A stretch of 42,029 nucleotides of DNA from Alphaproteobacteria bacterium (GCA_017427715.1 JAFRSF010000012.1:1-42029), one strand, 5' to 3'; shown: positions 26,750 through 35,879, counted from the first letter of the stretch. The notes: a model not told the origin generated them from the letters alone. Numbers and translations are program-made.

Positions 26750-28330
26750 ATGAATATGTATCAAACATTGGAAAATGCAGCAAATCAATGGCCAGAAAAT
26801 CTTTTTCTGGTACGTGAAGGTATAACTTATTCTCAATTTATTGGTCAAGTGCGCGCCAGGGCGGCCACTTTGAGAGATGCCGGGGTCAAAGCAGGAGATA
26901 TAGTTGGGGTGTTATCTCACAATTTGCCACAGTTTCCTTTGACATTGTTTGCGGTATGGTATTTAGGTGGAATTGTTTTAATGTTAGATACTAATTTAAC
27001 ACCATTTGAATACGACAAAATGACACAAATAGCGGGATGCAAATTCGTTTGTGCTGAACCTTCGTTTTTTTATAAAACAGACAAATTTACCTTCTTTGAT
27101 ATAACCAAGAAAGATGGTGATATAGATTATGATTTACGTGCGCATCCGTCAGAATCTACAGATGTTGCGTTAATGTCGTTTACATCTGGTTCGACTGGTA
27201 CACCAAAAGTTGTGCCGTTGACACATTTTAATTTGATTGAATGTGCTAATTCTTTGGAAGATATGTCAGAATATTACCATTCTGGTGATATAATGTATGG
27301 ATTTTTGCCTTTGTATCATATTTTTGGTTTTGCAATTGGTATTTTGGCAACAATTCATTTTGGGGGTGGCTTGGTTTTACAGCCAACAATTAACCCAAAA
27401 TATATATTGGATGATTTTAAAACATTTAAACCTCATGTGATACCTGCTGTGCCGCGTATCTGGGAATTGTTCCGTAATAAAATCATAGATAATATGAAAG
27501 CGCAAAATAAATGGCGTGTTGCATCGTTTATTTTGAAAAATCAAAAAACTTTGCAAGATATGGGATTATCGTTCTTTGTACGCAAAGTTCAAGAACCTTT
27601 GTTGGAAGTATTCGGTGGTCGTGCAAGGTTATTGATTGCTGGTGGGGCGGCAACAAAACCGGAAGTTGAAAATTTTTATGAATCACTGGGATTGGCTTTT
27701 ATTCAAGGATATGGTTTAACAGAAACAGTTGGACCAATTTGTATTTCAAAGCCAACAAACAAAAGGTTGGCATATTCTGTGGGGGCGCCAACATCAAATA
27801 ATGAATGTGAAATTCGTGACAAAGATGAAAATGGCGTGGGAGTGTTATGGCTTCGTGGGCATCAAGTGTTTGGGGGTTATTTAAATAATCCAGAAATAAA
27901 TGCAGAGGTCTTTGACGACAAAGGATTTTTTAATACTGGTGATTTGGTTTCTATGGATAAAAACGGTGAATTGCATTTTGCAGGACGCAAGAAACAAGTA
28001 ATCGTTTTAGATTCTGGCAAAAACGTTTATCCAGATGAATTGGAAGCATTGTATATGAATATTCCTGGTGTAAAAAATGTTGCGGTCTTTGAACACAAAG
28101 TAAAAGACAAGACAGTTACATATGCAGTATTTCAGGTCACACCGGAAATGACAATGGAAAAGTTATCAGCAGCTGTGGCGGAAGCAAATAAAAAAGTTGC
28201 ATCTTATAAATGGGTGACACATTTTGCTATGACAACGGAAGATTTACCAATAACCAGTACGCAAAAGGTCAAACATCATATCGTTCGTCAAAATCTGATA
28301 GATGGTCAATATCCGGACAGAAAAGAGTAA
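26750..28330 (+). CDS. Acyl-CoA synthetase (AMP-forming), tandem paralog 3
   Basis: The 526-residue enzyme again carries TSGSTGTPK, here GYGLTETVGP, FNTGDLV, the GKNVYPDE hinge and TSTQKVKHH. The ATG at 26750 (MNMYQTLEN) is chosen because it matches paralog 1 and lies ~9 nt after GAAGGA. The ATG at 26741 is too close to that site, and upstream frame extension runs into paralog 2. A perfect-palindrome terminator lies immediately downstream. The GYGM to GYGL change at the adenylate motif is unique to this copy. Confidence 0.85.
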   Translation: MNMYQTLENAANQWPENLFLVREGITYSQFIGQVRARAATLRDAGVKAGDIVGVLSHNLPQFPLTLFAVWYLGGIVLMLDTNLTPFEYDKMTQIAGCKFVCAEPSFFYKTDKFTFFDITKKDGDIDYDLRAHPSESTDVALMSFTSGSTGTPKVVPLTHFNLIECANSLEDMSEYYHSGDIMYGFLPLYHIFGFAIGILATIHFGGGLVLQPTINPKYILDDFKTFKPHVIPAVPRIWELFRNKIIDNMKAQNKWRVASFILKNQKTLQDMGLSFFVRKVQEPLLEVFGGRARLLIAGGAATKPEVENFYESLGLAFIQGYGLTETVGPICISKPTNKRLAYSVGAPTSNNECEIRDKDENGVGVLWLRGHQVFGGYLNNPEINAEVFDDKGFFNTGDLVSMDKNGELHFAGRKKQVIVLDSGKNVYPDELEALYMNIPGVKNVAVFEHKVKDKTVTYAVFQVTPEMTMEKLSAAVAEANKKVASYKWVTHFAMTTEDLPITSTQKVKHHIVRQNLIDGQYPDRKE

Positions 28331-28332
28331 AA

Positions 28333-28354
28333 AAAACCGGCAATTGCCGGTTTT
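28333..28354. terminator. Bidirectional terminator, perfect palindrome
   Basis: The 22-base perfect palindrome AAAACCGGCA..TGCCGGTTTT (AATT at the centre) lies between synthetase 3 and the convergent mnmE gene. Its right end contains the mnmE stop codon (28353-28355). Confidence 0.85.
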
Positions 28355-29648
28355 ATTTTCCCAAACACAATCGTGAAAATGTAGCATCGGCGATTTCTGC
28401 AGTCGTTATAACACCCAATATTTTTCCAATTGCATCAGATGCACGACGAACATGTTCTGCAAATATATCGTAATTATCATCTGATTTAATAAGTGCATTG
28501 TTTAATTCGTCAATTGCGATAGATAACAATTCGTACGTTCTTTCGTTTATAGCAACTTTGGATTCACTATTACCCATTAAATTATTCATTTTAGTTGTGA
28601 TGATTTTCATCAAAATATCAAAACCTTCACCTGATTTAGTGGATGTATAAATAACATTTTTTAATTTTTTATCTTGTATTAAATCAGATTTATTTATAAC
28701 AGTGATTTCATCTGGATTAATATTTGTTGGTTTGTTATCATAGACATGAATTATTAAATCTGCGTTGTTGATTTCATTATATGTGCGTTCAATGCCGATT
28801 TTTTCAATCGTATCAGTTGCGTTCCGTATTCCTGCTGTATCTGACAGATTGACCAGATAACCATCAATTTCAATTTGTTGGGATACTACATCACGTGTTG
28901 TGCCTGCAATATCAGAAACTATGGCGCGATTAAAACCGACCAATTTATTAAAAATAGATGATTTGCCAACATTTGTTTCACCAATCAAGACAATATTAAA
29001 ACCGTTACGCAAAGCACGTGTTCCATGATATCCTGATATTGCTTTTTGTAATTCATTTAATAAATCTTGTGTTTTATTTTTGATTTTTACATCAATATTT
29101 TTTGGTAAATCATCTTCACTATAATCCAATATAGCCGCCGCATACGCAGATATTTCAACCATTTGATTACGCCAATTTGTGTATATTTTTGAATCGGATC
29201 CGGTCATAGAACGCAATGCAGATTGGCGTTGTTTATCTGTTTGTGCATCTAGCAAAGCAATTAAACCATCCGCATCAGTCAAATCCATTTTATTGTTATA
29301 AAATGCGCGTTTCGAAAATTCACCACGTTCTGCAATTCTGCAATTGTGATCGCGCAAGAAATCAAATATTTTATTTATAACAGCTGGTGCGCCATGTGAA
29401 TGTATTTCAATCACATCTTCGCCAGTAAAAGAATAGGGTGCATTAAAATAAATTGCAATACATTGGTCTATTAAATCACCGTTATCATCTTGGAAGTTTG
29501 TATAATAAGCATGACGTGCAATGTGTTCTTTTTTGTTTATAATACATTCAAACAGAGATGCTAAATCATTTCCACTGATTCTTATGACCGCAACGCCGGC
29601 TTTGCCATGACCAGAAGACAAAGCAAAAATATTTTCACAATTATTCAT
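28353..29648 (-). CDS. mnmE: tRNA modification GTPase MnmE
   Basis: MnmE works with MnmG to make (carboxymethyl)aminomethyl-uridine at the tRNA wobble position. The 431 residues begin with the tetrahydrofolate-binding N-domain (IFALSSGHGKAGVAVIRISG). The inserted G domain has GETNVGKSS, TTRDV, DTAGIR and NKSD. It ends in the catalytic C-[IL]-G-K tail, here CLGK. It starts 2 nt after the ruvA stop, so ruvA and mnmE form one leftward operon. The stop lies within a shared terminator. Confidence 0.96.
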   Translation of the reverse strand: MNNCENIFALSSGHGKAGVAVIRISGNDLASLFECIINKKEHIARHAYYTNFQDDNGDLIDQCIAIYFNAPYSFTGEDVIEIHSHGAPAVINKIFDFLRDHNCRIAERGEFSKRAFYNNKMDLTDADGLIALLDAQTDKQRQSALRSMTGSDSKIYTNWRNQMVEISAYAAAILDYSEDDLPKNIDVKIKNKTQDLLNELQKAISGYHGTRALRNGFNIVLIGETNVGKSSIFNKLVGFNRAIVSDIAGTTRDVVSQQIEIDGYLVNLSDTAGIRNATDTIEKIGIERTYNEINNADLIIHVYDNKPTNINPDEITVINKSDLIQDKKLKNVIYTSTKSGEGFDILMKIITTKMNNLMGNSESKVAINERTYELLSIAIDELNNALIKSDDNYDIFAEHVRRASDAIGKILGVITTAEIADATFSRLCLGK

Positions 29649-29650
29649 TT

Positions 29651-30217
29651 TTATTTACCACTTATTTCTTTTAATGCGATTGGAACCAATTTTGCAACAT
29701 CAAGATCGGGATTATTTGATACCAATTTTTGTGCCATATCTATAATATCCATACGGCGATATCCCAATGATTCAAGTGCTGCCAATAAATCTGGTAATAC
29801 ACCAGAATCGGAACTGAAATCAAAACTGCCACCGCCCATTTTATTTTTTAATTCAACAATGATTTTCTCGGCAACTTTTTTACCAACGCCAGGGGCTGTT
29901 GCGATTGTTTTTGCATCCCCAGTTGCAATCGCGGACATCAATGTTTCTGTTTTTATAGTTCCCATAATAGCCAACGCAACCTTTGGTCCAACACCAGAGA
30001 CCGTTGTCAATTGGTTAAACAGATTTTGACCAGCCAGAGATGAAAATCCAAACAATCTTATTGAATCTTCGCGAACAATAGTTTCTATCCACAAAGACAC
30101 TGTCGATTTTTGTGTCAGGTATTCTGGGGTGTATACTTTGTATCCAACACCATTTGTCATCAAAATGACATAGCCATCACCAATATAATCAATTATACCT
30201 TGCAATTTTCCAATCAT
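29651..30217 (-). CDS. ruvA: Holliday junction branch-migration protein RuvA
   Basis: RuvA binds four-way junctions and directs the RuvB motor. The 188 residues start MIGKLQGIIDYIGDGYVIL (OB-fold domain I), then have two helix-hairpin-helix blocks (LTTVSGVGPKVALAIMG and IATAPGVGKKVAEKI), and a C-terminal domain III (DLLAALESLGYRRMDI) that would contact RuvB. The length is slightly below the usual ~200. It diverges from yebC across 50 bp. RuvC lies 2.8 kb away and ruvB is not in the window. Confidence 0.94.
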   Translation of the reverse strand: MIGKLQGIIDYIGDGYVILMTNGVGYKVYTPEYLTQKSTVSLWIETIVREDSIRLFGFSSLAGQNLFNQLTTVSGVGPKVALAIMGTIKTETLMSAIATGDAKTIATAPGVGKKVAEKIIVELKNKMGGGSFDFSSDSGVLPDLLAALESLGYRRMDIIDMAQKLVSNNPDLDVAKLVPIALKEISGK

Positions 30218-30267
30218 TTGTTATCCTTTTAGGGTAATTTTAATCTAATTTAATTAAAAGGTCAAAT

Positions 30268-30984
30268 ATGAGTGGACACAGTAAATGGCACAACATCCAA
30301 CACAAAAAAGGATTGGTTGATGCAGCACGCAGCGGTTTGTTTACAAAATTGGCACGTGAAATAACTATGGCAGCAAAAATGGGCGATAAAAACCCAGATA
30401 ATAACCCAAGATTGCGTTTGGCAATTTTGCAGGCACGTAAGAACTCTATGCCGAATGATAACATTAAACGTGCAATTGAAAAAGCATCTGGTAGCAATAC
30501 AGATAATTTTGTAGCAGTAAGATACGAAGGTTATGGACCAAATGCAGTTCCTGTGATTGTAGAGGCATTAACAGACAACCCGCGTAGGACAGTGCCAGAA
30601 ATACGCAATATATTTGCTAAAAATGGTGGTAACATGGGGGAAGAAGGTTCTGTGGTATTTATGTTTTCACATGTCGGGCAAATTATGTATCCTGCATCTA
30701 TTGGCAAAAGTGAAGACGAAATGATGGAAATAGTTATGGAAGTAGATGCAGATAACTTGGAAACCAGTGAAGAAGGTTTTATCATCACAACAAAACCAGA
30801 CAATTTTATGAATATTCAGAAAGCATTATCAGATAAACTGGGTGAACCAGAAAATGCTGAATTGACTTGGGTTCCAAATATGCCCGTGGATTTGGATGAT
30901 GAAGCATATGCGAAACTGGAAAAACTGGTTGATGCGTTGGATGACAATGATGATGTGCAGAAAGTATTTACAGCAGCAGCATAG
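30268..30984 (+). CDS. yebC: YebC/PmpR family protein
   Basis: The family has been described as a transcription regulator and more recently linked to translation of difficult stretches. The 238 residues open with the invariant MSGHSKWHNIQHKKG, followed by LFTKLAREI and NPRLRLAILQARKNSMP. The middle has RTVPEIRNIFAKNGGNMGEEGSV, split here into family blocks. In many proteobacteria yebC is next to ruvCAB; here ruvA diverges from it and ruvC is separate. A TAAAAGG ribosome site precedes the ATG. Confidence 0.95.
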   Translation: MSGHSKWHNIQHKKGLVDAARSGLFTKLAREITMAAKMGDKNPDNNPRLRLAILQARKNSMPNDNIKRAIEKASGSNTDNFVAVRYEGYGPNAVPVIVEALTDNPRRTVPEIRNIFAKNGGNMGEEGSVVFMFSHVGQIMYPASIGKSEDEMMEIVMEVDADNLETSEEGFIITTKPDNFMNIQKALSDKLGEPENAELTWVPNMPVDLDDEAYAKLEKLVDALDDNDDVQKVFTAAA

Positions 30985-31004
30985 TTGTTGTGTTTGTTAT
31001 AAAA

Positions 31005-31028
31005 AAAAACCGGCATTTGCCGGTTTTT
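31005..31028. terminator. Bidirectional terminator
   Basis: The stem AAAAACCGGCA/TGCCGGTTTTT has a 2-nt nominal loop and T/A tracts on both sides. It lies between convergent yebC (stop 30984) and secB (stop 31038). Confidence 0.85.
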
Positions 31029-31037
31029 GTTTGTTTT

Positions 31038-31490
31038 TTATTTATTGTTCGCTGATTGAGTTGCTGCTGCAGCACCTTGTCTTTGTTCGTATAATGCTGC
31101 GAAATCAACCGGTTGCATTGTAAATGCTGGGAACCCAGATTCTGCCGTCAATCTTGTCACCAAAGCGCGAACAGATGGGAACAACAATGTTGGAACGTCT
31201 ATTAATAATGTTTTCTTTTTGGTTTCTTCGTCTTTTTCTTCGTATTGAACCATACCTGTGTATGTAGATTCAATCAAAAATATTGTTTTGTCGTCTTTTT
31301 CCAATTTAGAATGAACCTTGGTAATTAAATCAACCATAAATAAATTATTTTCAGCGCCTTTGATATTGATATCGATATTGATTTCAATTTTTGCCTGACC
31401 ATTGTCTTGTTTAAAGAATAATTCTGGTACATTTGGGCTTTCAAATGATATATCTTTTAAGAATTGTGAAATAATATTAAACTTTGGCAT
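31038..31490 (-). CDS. secB: Protein-export chaperone SecB
   Basis: SecB keeps outer-membrane and periplasmic precursors unfolded for SecA. The 150 residues are acidic and match the family: FLKDISFESPNVPELF, then INIDINI, VDLITKV, the FLIESTYTGMVQ strand, and the C-terminal LLIDVPTLLFPSVRALVT block. There is a low-complexity Ala/Gln tail. A strong AAGGAG site lies about 6 nt before the ATG, and the promoter is clear. Confidence 0.95.
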   Translation of the reverse strand: MPKFNIISQFLKDISFESPNVPELFFKQDNGQAKIEINIDINIKGAENNLFMVDLITKVHSKLEKDDKTIFLIESTYTGMVQYEEKDEETKKKTLLIDVPTLLFPSVRALVTRLTAESGFPAFTMQPVDFAALYEQRQGAAAATQSANNK

Positions 31491-31524
31491 GTATTGCTCC
31501 TTTTTTTATCCTCGGTTTTATGAT

Positions 31525-31553
31525 AATATAGCATTAAGAAATTATTTTTACAA
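31525..31553 (-). promoter_or_regulatory. Promoter of secB
   Basis: On the minus strand TTGTAA (31553-31548) and TATATT (31530-31525) are 17 bp apart. A leader of about 27 nt includes the AAGGAG ribosome site. Confidence 0.6.
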
Positions 31554-31571
31554 GTGGGGGGATTAAATAAA

Positions 31572-32666
31572 ATGATTATATTTAATAAAATGGTGCGGTA
31601 TTTATTTTTGTGCCTGTTGTTCGGGCTTGTTGCGGGCTGTGATTTATCTTCACCAACTCATGTGGGGGATGAATCTAAAATACCGTCAAATTTGCGTGCG
31701 GTGTCATATTCTGCTTTGCCTGGATGGCGGAGTGACGATGTAAGATATGCCTTGCAGGCATTTCGTAATACGTGCAAAGCGAAGATTCAGTACAAAGGTT
31801 CTGTGATACCTGATGCTGATTTGTTGCGTGAGAAATGTAATATGCTGCCAAGTTCGTCTGCCGATGTTGCAACAGTGCGTGCATGGTTTGAATCTAATTT
31901 TCAACCATATCAGGTTTATAATGAAAATGGCGGAAAAACAGGAACTTATACTGGGTATTATTCGCCTGTGATACCAGGGTGTCGTGTGCGTAGTGCCAAA
32001 TGCAATGAACCTATTATGGGTGTGCCGATTGACGGTTCGTCATATAAAGGTGTTTCAAAACGTGATATTGTAAATAAAAAAATAGGACGTGTGTTGTATT
32101 GGGCAAATATTGTTGATGTACAGAATCTTCAAATTCAGGGTAGCGGAATGCTAAAATTGGAAGACGGCAAAATGGTTAAATTGAATTTTGCAGCGGTTAA
32201 TGATATGCCATTTAAATCTATTGGTGCGCAATTGCAGGCAAAGGGTATTAAACCAGCAGGGGGCTATTCTGCTGATGCTGTATGGAGTCACTTAAAGCAA
32301 AACCCAAGCTTGGCCAAAGAGGTTATTTACAACAATCCAAGATATGTATATTTTTATGAATCTGATCAGAAAAATGTTGTTGGTAAACTGGGAACACCAT
32401 TATCGAAAATACGTAGTGTAGCAATGGATGATTCGTTGTATACGTTGGGTTTGCCGGTATATATTAATACATCATTGTCTGATGGTCGTTCTTTTAATCG
32501 GTTAATGATAGCCCAAGATACAGGTGGTGCAATCAAAGGATGGATTCGTGCAGACATATTCTTTGGTTCTGGGGATGAAGCATACAAGGTTGCACATGGT
32601 CAGCACGCACAAGGACAAATGTTTATTTTAATGCCAAAAGAGTATAGTTATGTCAAACCAAGATAA
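31572..32666 (+). CDS. mltA: Membrane-bound lytic murein transglycosylase A
   Basis: MltA cleaves peptidoglycan glycan strands to anhydromuramyl products at the outer membrane. The 364-residue lipoprotein has lipobox LVAGC, then the barwin-like MltA domain (GTYTGYYSPVIPG, VQNLQIQGSGMLKLEDG). The C-terminal 3D domain carries AQDTGGAIKGWIRADIFFG, with the catalytic Asp expected in this block. ATG 31572 is preferred to GTG 31554 because the GGGGG tract serves as ribosome site. Its end overlaps dciA by 17 bp. Confidence 0.92.
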   Translation: MIIFNKMVRYLFLCLLFGLVAGCDLSSPTHVGDESKIPSNLRAVSYSALPGWRSDDVRYALQAFRNTCKAKIQYKGSVIPDADLLREKCNMLPSSSADVATVRAWFESNFQPYQVYNENGGKTGTYTGYYSPVIPGCRVRSAKCNEPIMGVPIDGSSYKGVSKRDIVNKKIGRVLYWANIVDVQNLQIQGSGMLKLEDGKMVKLNFAAVNDMPFKSIGAQLQAKGIKPAGGYSADAVWSHLKQNPSLAKEVIYNNPRYVYFYESDQKNVVGKLGTPLSKIRSVAMDDSLYTLGLPVYINTSLSDGRSFNRLMIAQDTGGAIKGWIRADIFFGSGDEAYKVAHGQHAQGQMFILMPKEYSYVKPR

Positions 32667-32979
32667 AAAAATTGAAATTCGTAAAGCAAGACCGCAAACA
32701 CTGGCGGCGTCTTTTGGTGGATTGTTTGAAACTTTGGGAATTCGTGCATCTGATTCAGATTTAGCAGAAAATTGGCAGAATATCGTTGGAGATGATATTG
32801 CAAAAATTGCAAATGTTGTCGCAATTAAAATAGCGCGTGACAAAACATTCAATGTTGTGTTGCGACCAGTGTCGCCCGCATTTGCATTGGAATTGTCGTA
32901 TAAAGTTGATGAATGTATTAAAAAACTAAATAAATATTATGGCAGAAATGCCGTGTCAAAAATAACAATCAGGAAATAA
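32650..32979 (+). CDS. dciA: DciA-type (DUF721) replicative helicase loader/operator
   Basis: DciA is the ancestral helicase-loading factor used by bacteria that lack DnaC or DnaI. The 109 residues show the DUF721 core LAENWQNIVGDDIAKIANVV and a strand-rich second half (FNVVLRPVSPAFALELSYK, ending in KITIRK). Part of the N-terminus is basic and probably flexible. The 5' end overlaps mltA by 17 bp, and ruvC begins 1 nt after its stop, so mltA-dciA-ruvC are co-translated. Confidence 0.8.
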   Translation: MSNQDKKIEIRKARPQTLAASFGGLFETLGIRASDSDLAENWQNIVGDDIAKIANVVAIKIARDKTFNVVLRPVSPAFALELSYKVDECIKKLNKYYGRNAVSKITIRK

Positions 32980-32980
32980 A

Positions 32981-33460
32981 ATGAAACGTGTTTTGGGTAT
33001 AGATCCTGGATTATTACATACTGGTTGGGCAATTATAGATGTTAATGGCAGTGAAATTAAATATGTCGCTAGTGGTGTTATATTACCCCCAACAAAAATT
33101 AATTTGGCAGACAGATTGGCTTTCATTTTTAACAATGTATCTGAATTGTGTGACACATTTCATCCTGATGAATGCAGCATAGAAGTTATTTTTGTAAATA
33201 AAAATGGGAAAACAACTTTGTTGTTGGGACATGCGCGTGCGGCAGCGATAACGGCGGTTGCAGTACAAAATATACCTGTGTTTGAATATGAACCAAACAA
33301 AGTAAAAAAAGCTTTGACATCAATGGGGCATGCCGATAAAGAGCAGATTTACAAAATGTTGTCAATTTTATTACCGAATGCGCATCCAAAAACAGCAGAT
33401 GAAAGTGACGCGATTGCGATTGCTTTGACACATGCAAATACATCAAAATTAATGATGTAA
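32981..33460 (+). CDS. ruvC: Holliday junction resolvase RuvC
   Basis: RuvC is the dimeric RNase-H-fold endonuclease that resolves RuvAB-bound junctions. The 159 residues have the four acidic catalytic positions in IDPGLLHTGW (Asp), SIEVIF (Glu) and DESDAIAIAL (two Asp). The GHARAAA and PNKVKKALTSMGHADK blocks also fit. It sits in the mltA-dciA-ruvC unit instead of the usual ruvCAB cluster. Confidence 0.95.
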   Translation: MKRVLGIDPGLLHTGWAIIDVNGSEIKYVASGVILPPTKINLADRLAFIFNNVSELCDTFHPDECSIEVIFVNKNGKTTLLLGHARAAAITAVAVQNIPVFEYEPNKVKKALTSMGHADKEQIYKMLSILLPNAHPKTADESDAIAIALTHANTSKLMM

Positions 33461-33514
33461 AAAGTGATTTTATTTCATAGGTATTTGTGGTATATTTTTT
33501 TGCAAGGGATATAA

Positions 33515-34726
33515 ATGGGCAGAGAAAAATATATTTCTATGAAAAAAAATGTGACTGGATTTTCATTTGCAAATCTGGGTCTTTTTACTGGTTTTGCCAG
33601 CAGTATTGTTAATGCGGTTTATTCTTTGACTATTCTGGGGATTTTCAAAGTATTTTTTAATGAAAATATTGCATCTGCCGCAGTTGGTGTATATGCAGCA
33701 ATTTATGCATTGTTTGCGTGTGTCATAGGTTTGTTTTCAGCAGAGGTTTTACGCTGGTTTACAAAAACAAAATTATTGTACATCACGATGGCTACGCTTG
33801 GAGCATGTTATTGCATGATGAGTTTTTCTGTTAAACCTGAAACATTTATTACTTTGGATTATGTGGCCCAGGCGGCTTTGACATTGGTGAACGTTTTATT
33901 ACCACTGTTTATTTCTGATTTTTCAAAAGATGTCGGAATGGAAAAATTAAATGCCAGATTACATTTGTGGGGAAATGTTGGAGCTTTGATTGCGCCTGTA
34001 TTCGCGATGAGTATTGTTGGTTGGTTCAATGGCAATTACCGTATACCTTTTTTGGCAGCAGGGATGATTTATTTTTCTGGGTTATTATTCTTTAGACATT
34101 TTGGTATAGTTCAACAAGATAGAGTTTTAAAGAAAGTGAATATGCGCAAAACATGGCGTGCGTTGAAAATAAATGCTTTATCTTTTTTTAGAAAATCAGG
34201 TATGTTGCGTGCATATGTCGTAAACTTTGGTTTTTATGCATTGCGGTCGATGCGTTTATTATATGTTCCAATTGTTGTTATTGAAAATGGTTTTTCTAAT
34301 GAAACATTGGGTATTGTTTTGTCTTTAGGAATATTGCCGTATATAATTATAGAATCCTTTATTGGAAAATTAATAAAAAAATATGGTGTAAGATTTTGGT
34401 TAAGTTTGGGTTTTGTGTCGTTTGCCATATTTTCATTGCTTGCCACATTTATAACAGGGCATGCTTTGTTAACTATTTTTGTGCTGTGGCAAATATCTGG
34501 TGCGTTTATGGAAGCAGCACATGATTTGTTATTCTTTAATGGTATGAAGAAAAACGAACAAGCCAGATATTACGGTGTTTTCAGAACAAGTGTTAATTTC
34601 CCAAGTGTAATTGCACCGATTTTAGGGACTTTGTGTATCACAATGTTTGGATCTACATCGGCTGTGTGGCTGATAACTGCGGTTGCAGGTTTTTTATCAA
34701 CAATAGTTTTGTGGTCTAGAAAGTAA
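33515..34726 (+). CDS. MFS-type transporter, substrate unknown
   Basis: The 403-residue protein is mostly hydrophobic, with roughly 12 membrane segments in two halves. Examples are AAVGVYAAIYALFACVIGLF, FLAAGMIYFSGLLFF, TLGIVLSLGILPYIII and LITAVAGFLSTIVLW. A basic loop (QQDRVLKKVNMRKTWRALK) separates the halves, as in the major facilitator superfamily. No substrate motif is recognised. The ATG follows an AAGGG site; an in-frame Met at residue 9 (MKKNVTG) is an alternative. It is upstream of recA in the same direction but recA has its own promoter. Confidence 0.75.
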   Translation: MGREKYISMKKNVTGFSFANLGLFTGFASSIVNAVYSLTILGIFKVFFNENIASAAVGVYAAIYALFACVIGLFSAEVLRWFTKTKLLYITMATLGACYCMMSFSVKPETFITLDYVAQAALTLVNVLLPLFISDFSKDVGMEKLNARLHLWGNVGALIAPVFAMSIVGWFNGNYRIPFLAAGMIYFSGLLFFRHFGIVQQDRVLKKVNMRKTWRALKINALSFFRKSGMLRAYVVNFGFYALRSMRLLYVPIVVIENGFSNETLGIVLSLGILPYIIIESFIGKLIKKYGVRFWLSLGFVSFAIFSLLATFITGHALLTIFVLWQISGAFMEAAHDLLFFNGMKKNEQARYYGVFRTSVNFPSVIAPILGTLCITMFGSTSAVWLITAVAGFLSTIVLWSRK

Positions 34727-34738
34727 TATAAATACACC

Positions 34739-34767
34739 TTGCATTTGGTTGGGTTTCTTTGTATTAT
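34739..34767 (+). promoter_or_regulatory. Promoter of recA
   Basis: TTGCAT (34739-34744) and TATTAT (34762-34767) have a 17-bp spacer. Transcription would start near 34774. I see no GTTC-N7-GTTC or similar LexA operator between the MFS stop and the recA start. Confidence 0.6.
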
Positions 34768-34792
34768 TTCCTTACAAGAAAGGGGTTTATAT

Positions 34793-35869
34793 ATGGCAAA
34801 AAAAGAAGGTATAAAAGAAGCACCAGTTGCAAAAAATCCTGCATTGGAATCTGCACTGGCACAAATTCAAAAACAATTTGGTAAAGAAGCCATCATGAAA
34901 ATGGGTGACGGTTCACAACAAAATATAGAAGCGATTTCATCTGGTTCACTTGGATTGGATATCGCGTTGGGTGTTGGTGGTTATCCACGTGGTCGAATTG
35001 TTGAAATATACGGTCCTGAATCTTCAGGTAAAACAACTTTGGCATTACATGCTGTGGCAGAAGCACAGAAAAAGGGTGGTACGTGTGCATATATTGATGC
35101 CGAAAATGCTTTGGATCCATCTTATGCTAGAAAATTGGGTGTTGATGTTGCGAATTTAATTATTTCACAACCTGATTCTGGGGAACAGGCATTAGAAATA
35201 GCAGATACATTGATAAAATCTGGTGCAGTTGATGTTGTTGTTGTTGATTCTGTGGCGGCACTGGTACCAAAGGCAGAATTAGAGGGTAATATCGGTGATA
35301 CTTATATGGGGACTACTGCACGATTGATGTCCCAGTCGTTGAAAAAATTAGCGGGCAGTGTTTCACGCAGTAATACTTTGCTGATTTTTATTAATCAAAT
35401 CCGTATGAAAATTGGTGTTATGTTCGGCAGTCCTGAAACAACATCTGGTGGTAATGCGTTAAAGTTTTATGCATCTGTTCGTCTGGATATTCGCAGAACT
35501 GGTGCAATAAAAGATAAAGAAAATGTTATTGGTAATGAAACACGTGTCAAAGTTGTTAAAAACAAAGTTGCGCCACCATTTAGAACTGTAGATTTCAAAA
35601 TTATGTATGGCGAAGGTATTTCAAGAATTAGTGAAATCTTGGATATGGGTGTAAAATATAATTTTATTGAAAAAGCCGGGTCTTTTTATTCATATAATAA
35701 TGAACGCATCGGTCAAGGTGAAGCGAATGCGCGTCAATGGTTAAAAGATCATGAAGATGTGCAAAAAGAATTACTTGATAAAATTATGGCCAGGGCAAAT
35801 GGTATTGCAGAAGAAATGACAACGGGTCCGTCTGAAGAAGATACCGTGGTTGTTGAAAGCGAAGAATAA
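34793..35869 (+). CDS. recA: Recombinase RecA
   Basis: RecA forms the ATP-dependent strand-exchange filament on ssDNA. The 358 residues contain the Walker [10 protein letters not shown], the [19 protein letters not shown] block, Walker [12 protein letters not shown], loop L1 around [10 protein letters not shown], and the L2-region [17 protein letters not shown]. The C-terminus is acidic ([12 protein letters not shown]), as usual. ATG at 34793 (MAKKEGIKE) is chosen: AGAAAGG lies upstream, whereas extension to a TTG at 34739 would start inside the -35 box. Confidence 0.97.
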   Translation: MAKKEGIKEAPVAKNPALESALAQIQKQFGKEAIMKMGDGSQQNIEAISSGSLGLDIALGVGGYPRGRIVEIYGPESSGKTTLALHAVAEAQKKGGTCAYIDAENALDPSYARKLGVDVANLIISQPDSGEQALEIADTLIKSGAVDVVVVDSVAALVPKAELEGNIGDTYMGTTARLMSQSLKKLAGSVSRSNTLLIFINQIRMKIGVMFGSPETTSGGNALKFYASVRLDIRRTGAIKDKENVIGNETRVKVVKNKVAPPFRTVDFKIMYGEGISRISEILDMGVKYNFIEKAGSFYSYNNERIGQGEANARQWLKDHEDVQKELLDKIMARANGIAEEMTTGPSEEDTVVVESEE

Positions 35870-35879
35870 ATTATATTTT

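Noticed and set aside
28333..28354. Perfect palindrome considered as an operator
   Set aside because: Its position between convergent gene ends and its flanking A/T tracts fit a bidirectional terminator.
34739..34792. N-terminal extension of recA from a TTG
   Set aside because: The extension overlaps the recA -35/-10 and its sequence is not RecA-like; MAKKEG with a good ribosome site is the true start.
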